From assembly GCA_964354865.1 (NCBI GenBank), contig CAYHBN010000035.1, positions 1-15,287 on the forward strand: a stretch of DNA of 15,287 bases, read 5' to 3'. This document shows, in pieces, positions 13,426 to 15,287 of this stretch. Source of the stretch: JAHFJU01 sp964354865 (lineage in GTDB: Bacteria; Patescibacteriota; Gracilibacteria; UBA1369; UM-FILTER-53-11). How positions within the stretch are numbered: the stretch's first letter is position 1; each line of letters begins with the position of its first letter. The notes under the pieces are model-generated. The model had not been told where the DNA came from and ran no database searches. It saw nothing but the letters and a program-made list of their open reading frames with translations. The translations under genes were made by a program, and so were the position numbers.

Positions 13426-14081
13426 CCTTAAAACAGAGAAAATCCTGGATTTATTTAATCGTTCTTGCTTGCACTGCTGGCTTGCTGTTTATAGCAGTTT
13501 ATTTCAGAAAGCCACAAATTAATAAAAATTTGATTAAAGAAAATGCGTTTATCGCATATCTCTCTGGGTATAATTATCGACAAACAAAAAATGATTGCGG
13601 TCCATTTAATGTGGCTGCAGTGGTTAGAGCACTTAAAAATGGAAGTGCTGATTCAAACTCTTTTGCACAAAAAATCAGCTGGCGTCTACCAAACAAATAT
13701 ACGTTGCCATGGGGACTTGAAAATCAGCTAATAAAAAATGGCATCAAAATTGAAAAACCTCACTTCAACCAACTGAATGATGATGAAAAAATTGAATATG
13801 TTCAACAACTCCTTTCCCTGGGCAATCCAATCATTATTCTTGGTGAACGTGATGGATATGAGCATTACATGACACTTTTGGGATTCAACTCAACAAAAAA
13901 CGAATTCTATCTGTACGATAGTCTACAAACTGCATCAACGGATGAAATTGGCATGACAACAGACGAAAATGGGCATATGCCCGGTAATATTACCCTAAAC
14001 ACTCAAGAAATATTTGATTTTTGGGCTGGCGGTGGCATGTATGGGCTTTGGAAGTGGTACGGGCTTGTTGCTAGTTTATAG
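13422..14081 (+). CDS. Membrane-anchored C39-like cysteine peptidase
   Basis: 219 residues from ATG 13422; a TTG at 13407 would extend it by five residues but the ATGA overlap with the previous gene favours 13422. Residues 8-28 (SWIYLIVLACTAGLLFIAVYF region) are one membrane span or uncleaved signal, leaving a domain outside the cytoplasm. The catalytic residues follow the C39 pattern: QTKNDCGPFNVAAVVRAL (54-71) with oxyanion Gln54 and nucleophile Cys59, GYEHYMTLLGF (145-155) with His148, and YLYDSL (163-168) with Asp166. C39 peptidases normally cut after double glycine while fused to an ABC exporter; no exporter is here, so this is a stand-alone member that might cleave a surface or foreign peptide. 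It is paired with the YiiX-like gene. Confidence 0.82.
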   Translation: MTLKQRKSWIYLIVLACTAGLLFIAVYFRKPQINKNLIKENAFIAYLSGYNYRQTKNDCGPFNVAAVVRALKNGSADSNSFAQKISWRLPNKYTLPWGLENQLIKNGIKIEKPHFNQLNDDEKIEYVQQLLSLGNPIIILGERDGYEHYMTLLGFNSTKNEFYLYDSLQTASTDEIGMTTDENGHMPGNITLNTQEIFDFWAGGGMYGLWKWYGLVASL

Positions 14082-14096
14082 CTGGAATAGAGCACG

Positions 14097-14137
14097 CTTG
14101 AAATCACATTCGGACTGCGTCCAGCATGGGGAGCCAA
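14097..14137 (+). repeat. Array direct repeat, copy E
   Basis: CTTGAAATCACATTCGGACT followed by GCGTCCAGCATGGGGAGCCA and A. The conserved 22-bp end is perfect. It starts 15 bp after the stop of the C39-like gene. Confidence 0.9.
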
Positions 14138-14164
14138 TGAATCAAATAAGATTCAAATTTAGAT

Positions 14165-14191
14165 TTGTTTTTTCATAGAATATAGTATAAA
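14165..14191 (+). promoter_or_regulatory. Possible promoter of the DUF4256-like gene
   Basis: TTGTTT (14165-14170), 15-bp spacer, TATAAA (14186-14191). The spacer is short; an overlapping TATAGT (14181-14186) is another -10 candidate. Confidence 0.35.
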
Positions 14192-14224
14192 AACTAACCC
14201 CAGATATTAATCATAGACCATAGT

Positions 14225-14902
14225 ATGGAGTCCTTACAATATCCGAGAAGCGTATCATTAGCAGTTGCACGCCAAAGAGAAGCAGAGAAGAAAGAACGTA
14301 TCGCTCAGCAAATTGCGCAGCGTACCTTAACGGCCGCGCAGGTAGATGACGTACTTGCTCGGTATGAACCACTCTATAAGACGCAACGAATACGCGATGC
14401 TTCGACATGGCAAATCATGCGAGATGCCCTCCATGCAGACACACCAAAGGCATGGTCATTAGATCGTATGCTTGCCGATTCACTTGAACCTCGAGTCGTT
14501 AGCAAATCACCAAGCACCGTATCGATTACAACTGGATCAAAGTATCCGCCGTTTCCTCGACTTTGTGCATACGATGAAGAAGCACTACCTCAAGCAAGAG
14601 CCGAGAATGCAGCTGCTTTCACCGAAATTAGCCACCTTACCGCAATCGAAGCAGCAAGACATTATGGCATGTCACTCATGAGCTGCGATACGTATGGTAT
14701 TTTGATTGCTATGCACCCACATTTTGAAAACGTGCGAGGCGAAAATTTTTCATGCTGGCTCGAAACTGACAACGAATCCCGTCAAAAGATGTTTGCAAAT
14801 GAAGGCTGTAACGTTGATGGCGTCGCCCGTATCACGCAAATGTACGCTCACTCCGTCGACCTCACGAGAGGCTGGAGAGGCGAGTTAGTAGTTAGTGAGT
14901 AA
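14225..14902 (+). CDS. DUF4256-like protein
   Basis: 225 residues. The region ~65-225 follows the DUF4256 pattern as I know it: AWSLDRMLADSLEPRVV (76-92) against the family's W-S-L-x-x-M...E-P-x-V-V, CAYDEEALPQAR (113-124) against cYDreALesR, TAIEAARHYGMSLMS against the A-A-x-x-G-I-x-L-L helix, then CWLETD and a C-terminal RGWRGELVV against RGFRGxLxV. The family's central HNGA motif is replaced by YAHSVDLTRG, so this is a divergent member. Its function is unknown in all organisms I can recall. The first ~50 residues are a charged, probably helical extension (QREAEKKERIAQQIAQR). The coding sequence is visibly richer in G+C than the preceding peptidase pair, which suggests a separate origin. 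It is a one-gene cassette between repeats E and F. Confidence 0.7.
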   Translation: MESLQYPRSVSLAVARQREAEKKERIAQQIAQRTLTAAQVDDVLARYEPLYKTQRIRDASTWQIMRDALHADTPKAWSLDRMLADSLEPRVVSKSPSTVSITTGSKYPPFPRLCAYDEEALPQARAENAAAFTEISHLTAIEAARHYGMSLMSCDTYGILIAMHPHFENVRGENFSCWLETDNESRQKMFANEGCNVDGVARITQMYAHSVDLTRGWRGELVVSE

Positions 14903-14932
14903 TTTTTTGCAGTAACTTTTGCACGCAAAAAA
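14903..14932. terminator. Possible hairpin after the DUF4256-like gene
   Basis: TTTTTTGC (14903-14910), directly after the stop, pairs with GCAAAAAA (14925-14932) around a 14-nt loop. No T run follows on the plus strand, so the terminator role is uncertain. Confidence 0.3.
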
Positions 14933-14933
14933 A

Positions 14934-14985
14934 GTTCGGATTCCGTCACCCTGAAACACGTTCGAATTGCATACAGTGCCGGGAA
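14934..14985 (+). repeat. Degenerate copies of the array repeat (copy F)
   Basis: A truncated unit GTTCGGATTCCGTC (14934-14947) is followed by a full-length decayed unit CTGAAACACGTTCGAATTGC (14951-14970) + ATACAGTGCCGGGAAT. The right end lacks GGGGAGCCAA. The CACCCTGAAA(C)CACGTTCG start is almost the same as in copy D. Confidence 0.65.
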
Positions 14986-15039
14986 TCACGCAGCCACAGT
15001 CCCTCGCTCCTCTCCGCTTTTTTCTGTACTATGTGTAAT

Positions 15040-15287
15040 ATGAAAAGATTTTTACCAGCACTCTTCGTACTCTTACTTATGAGTGGATGCGCCAAAAGCT
15101 CCATATCGACTAACTCAGAAGTTGTTCCAGCAAAACAGGTCGAACAAATCAAAGAAAAGACGCCAGTTAATGATGTCCTTACATTACCAATTGCTGAATA
15201 TGGAGAAAGACTGAGATACAAGGCTTTTGGCGAGTATATTCAGGATCGCTTCAGGGGATATCAAGTCTATGACGATATTGAATATGA
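15040..15287 (+). CDS. Lipoprotein, possibly M23 peptidase-like (3'-truncated by window edge)
   Basis: The frame is open from ATG 15040 to the end of the window (82 codons). The ATG at 15031 is in frame but lies within the candidate -10 box TACTAT (15027-15032); with 15040 the spacing is 7 nt, the same leaderless layout as several neighbours. Residues 1-20 are a lipoprotein signal, MKRFLPALFVLLLMSGCAK, with lipid-bearing Cys18. After a polar linker the segment LPIAEYGERLRYKAFGEYI then RFRGYQVYDDIEY resembles the start of patescibacterial M23-type metallopeptidases, where a GYHxGxDxE-like motif gives the first zinc ligands. Here Gln stands where His is expected while the Asp four residues on is kept. 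If correct, it may be a non-catalytic relative. The part needed to decide is outside the window. Confidence 0.6.
   Translation, partial: MKRFLPALFVLLLMSGCAKSSISTNSEVVPAKQVEQIKEKTPVNDVLTLPIAEYGERLRYKAFGEYIQDRFRGYQVYDDIEY

Noticed and set aside
7013..14137. Canonical integron attC sites.
   Set aside because: The copies do not show the paired R''/R' and L''/L' arms (RYYYAAC ... GTTRRRY); most are ~40 bp, shorter than attC, and no integron integrase is in the window.
14946..15221. 91-codon minus-strand frame.
   Set aside because: Runs through a repeat copy and opposite the lipoprotein gene, which has a convincing signal peptide; no recognisable protein features.

Overview
The window looks like a chromosome segment of an uncultivated bacterium of the Candidate Phyla Radiation (Patescibacteria). 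This is an inference from: a DUF4012 protein (a family very common in that group), a divergent TRM11-like methyltransferase, the near absence of Shine-Dalgarno sequences, several genes whose -10 box sits 6-7 nt before the ATG (leaderless transcripts), and generally A+T-rich sequence. TGA is used as a stop, so the standard code applies and the recoded Gracilibacteria/Absconditabacteria are excluded.

Left part (1-5713), ordinary chromosomal genes: the 3' end of an unrecognised gene; on the minus strand a glycosyltransferase-DUF4012 fusion, a cysteine-rich lipoprotein with an Asp/Ala-rich linker, and single-stranded DNA-binding protein; divergently, a TRM11-like RNA/DNA methyltransferase; then tRNA-Asn(GTT).

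Right part (5714-15287), an accessory array starting directly after the CCA of tRNA-Asn. One or two gene units at a time are separated by a ~37-41 bp direct repeat that always points the same way and ends in GGGGAGCCAA. Five copies are clear (7013, 7730, 9122, 11210, 14097) and two are degenerate (about 12592 and 14951). An inverted partial copy lies at 9236-9250. Cargo in order: M11-like zinc peptidase | unknown 148-aa protein | RhuM-Fic protein plus small Cys-rich protein | threonine aldolase, a possible structured RNA and a DUF3800 protein | HEPN-like protein plus RHH/RelE-type toxin-antitoxin | YiiX-like plus C39-like cysteine peptidase pair | DUF4256-like protein | start of an M23-like lipoprotein. 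Genes occur in both orientations and most units carry their own promoter.

The layout resembles an integron cassette array or serial insertion at a tRNA 3' end, but the repeat does not match a canonical attC site and no recombinase is present in the window. The array and its repeat are the main candidate for an undescribed system. The cargo (toxin-antitoxin, Fic, DUF3800, HEPN-like, cell-surface peptidases) is typical of defence, stability or surface-interaction cassettes.
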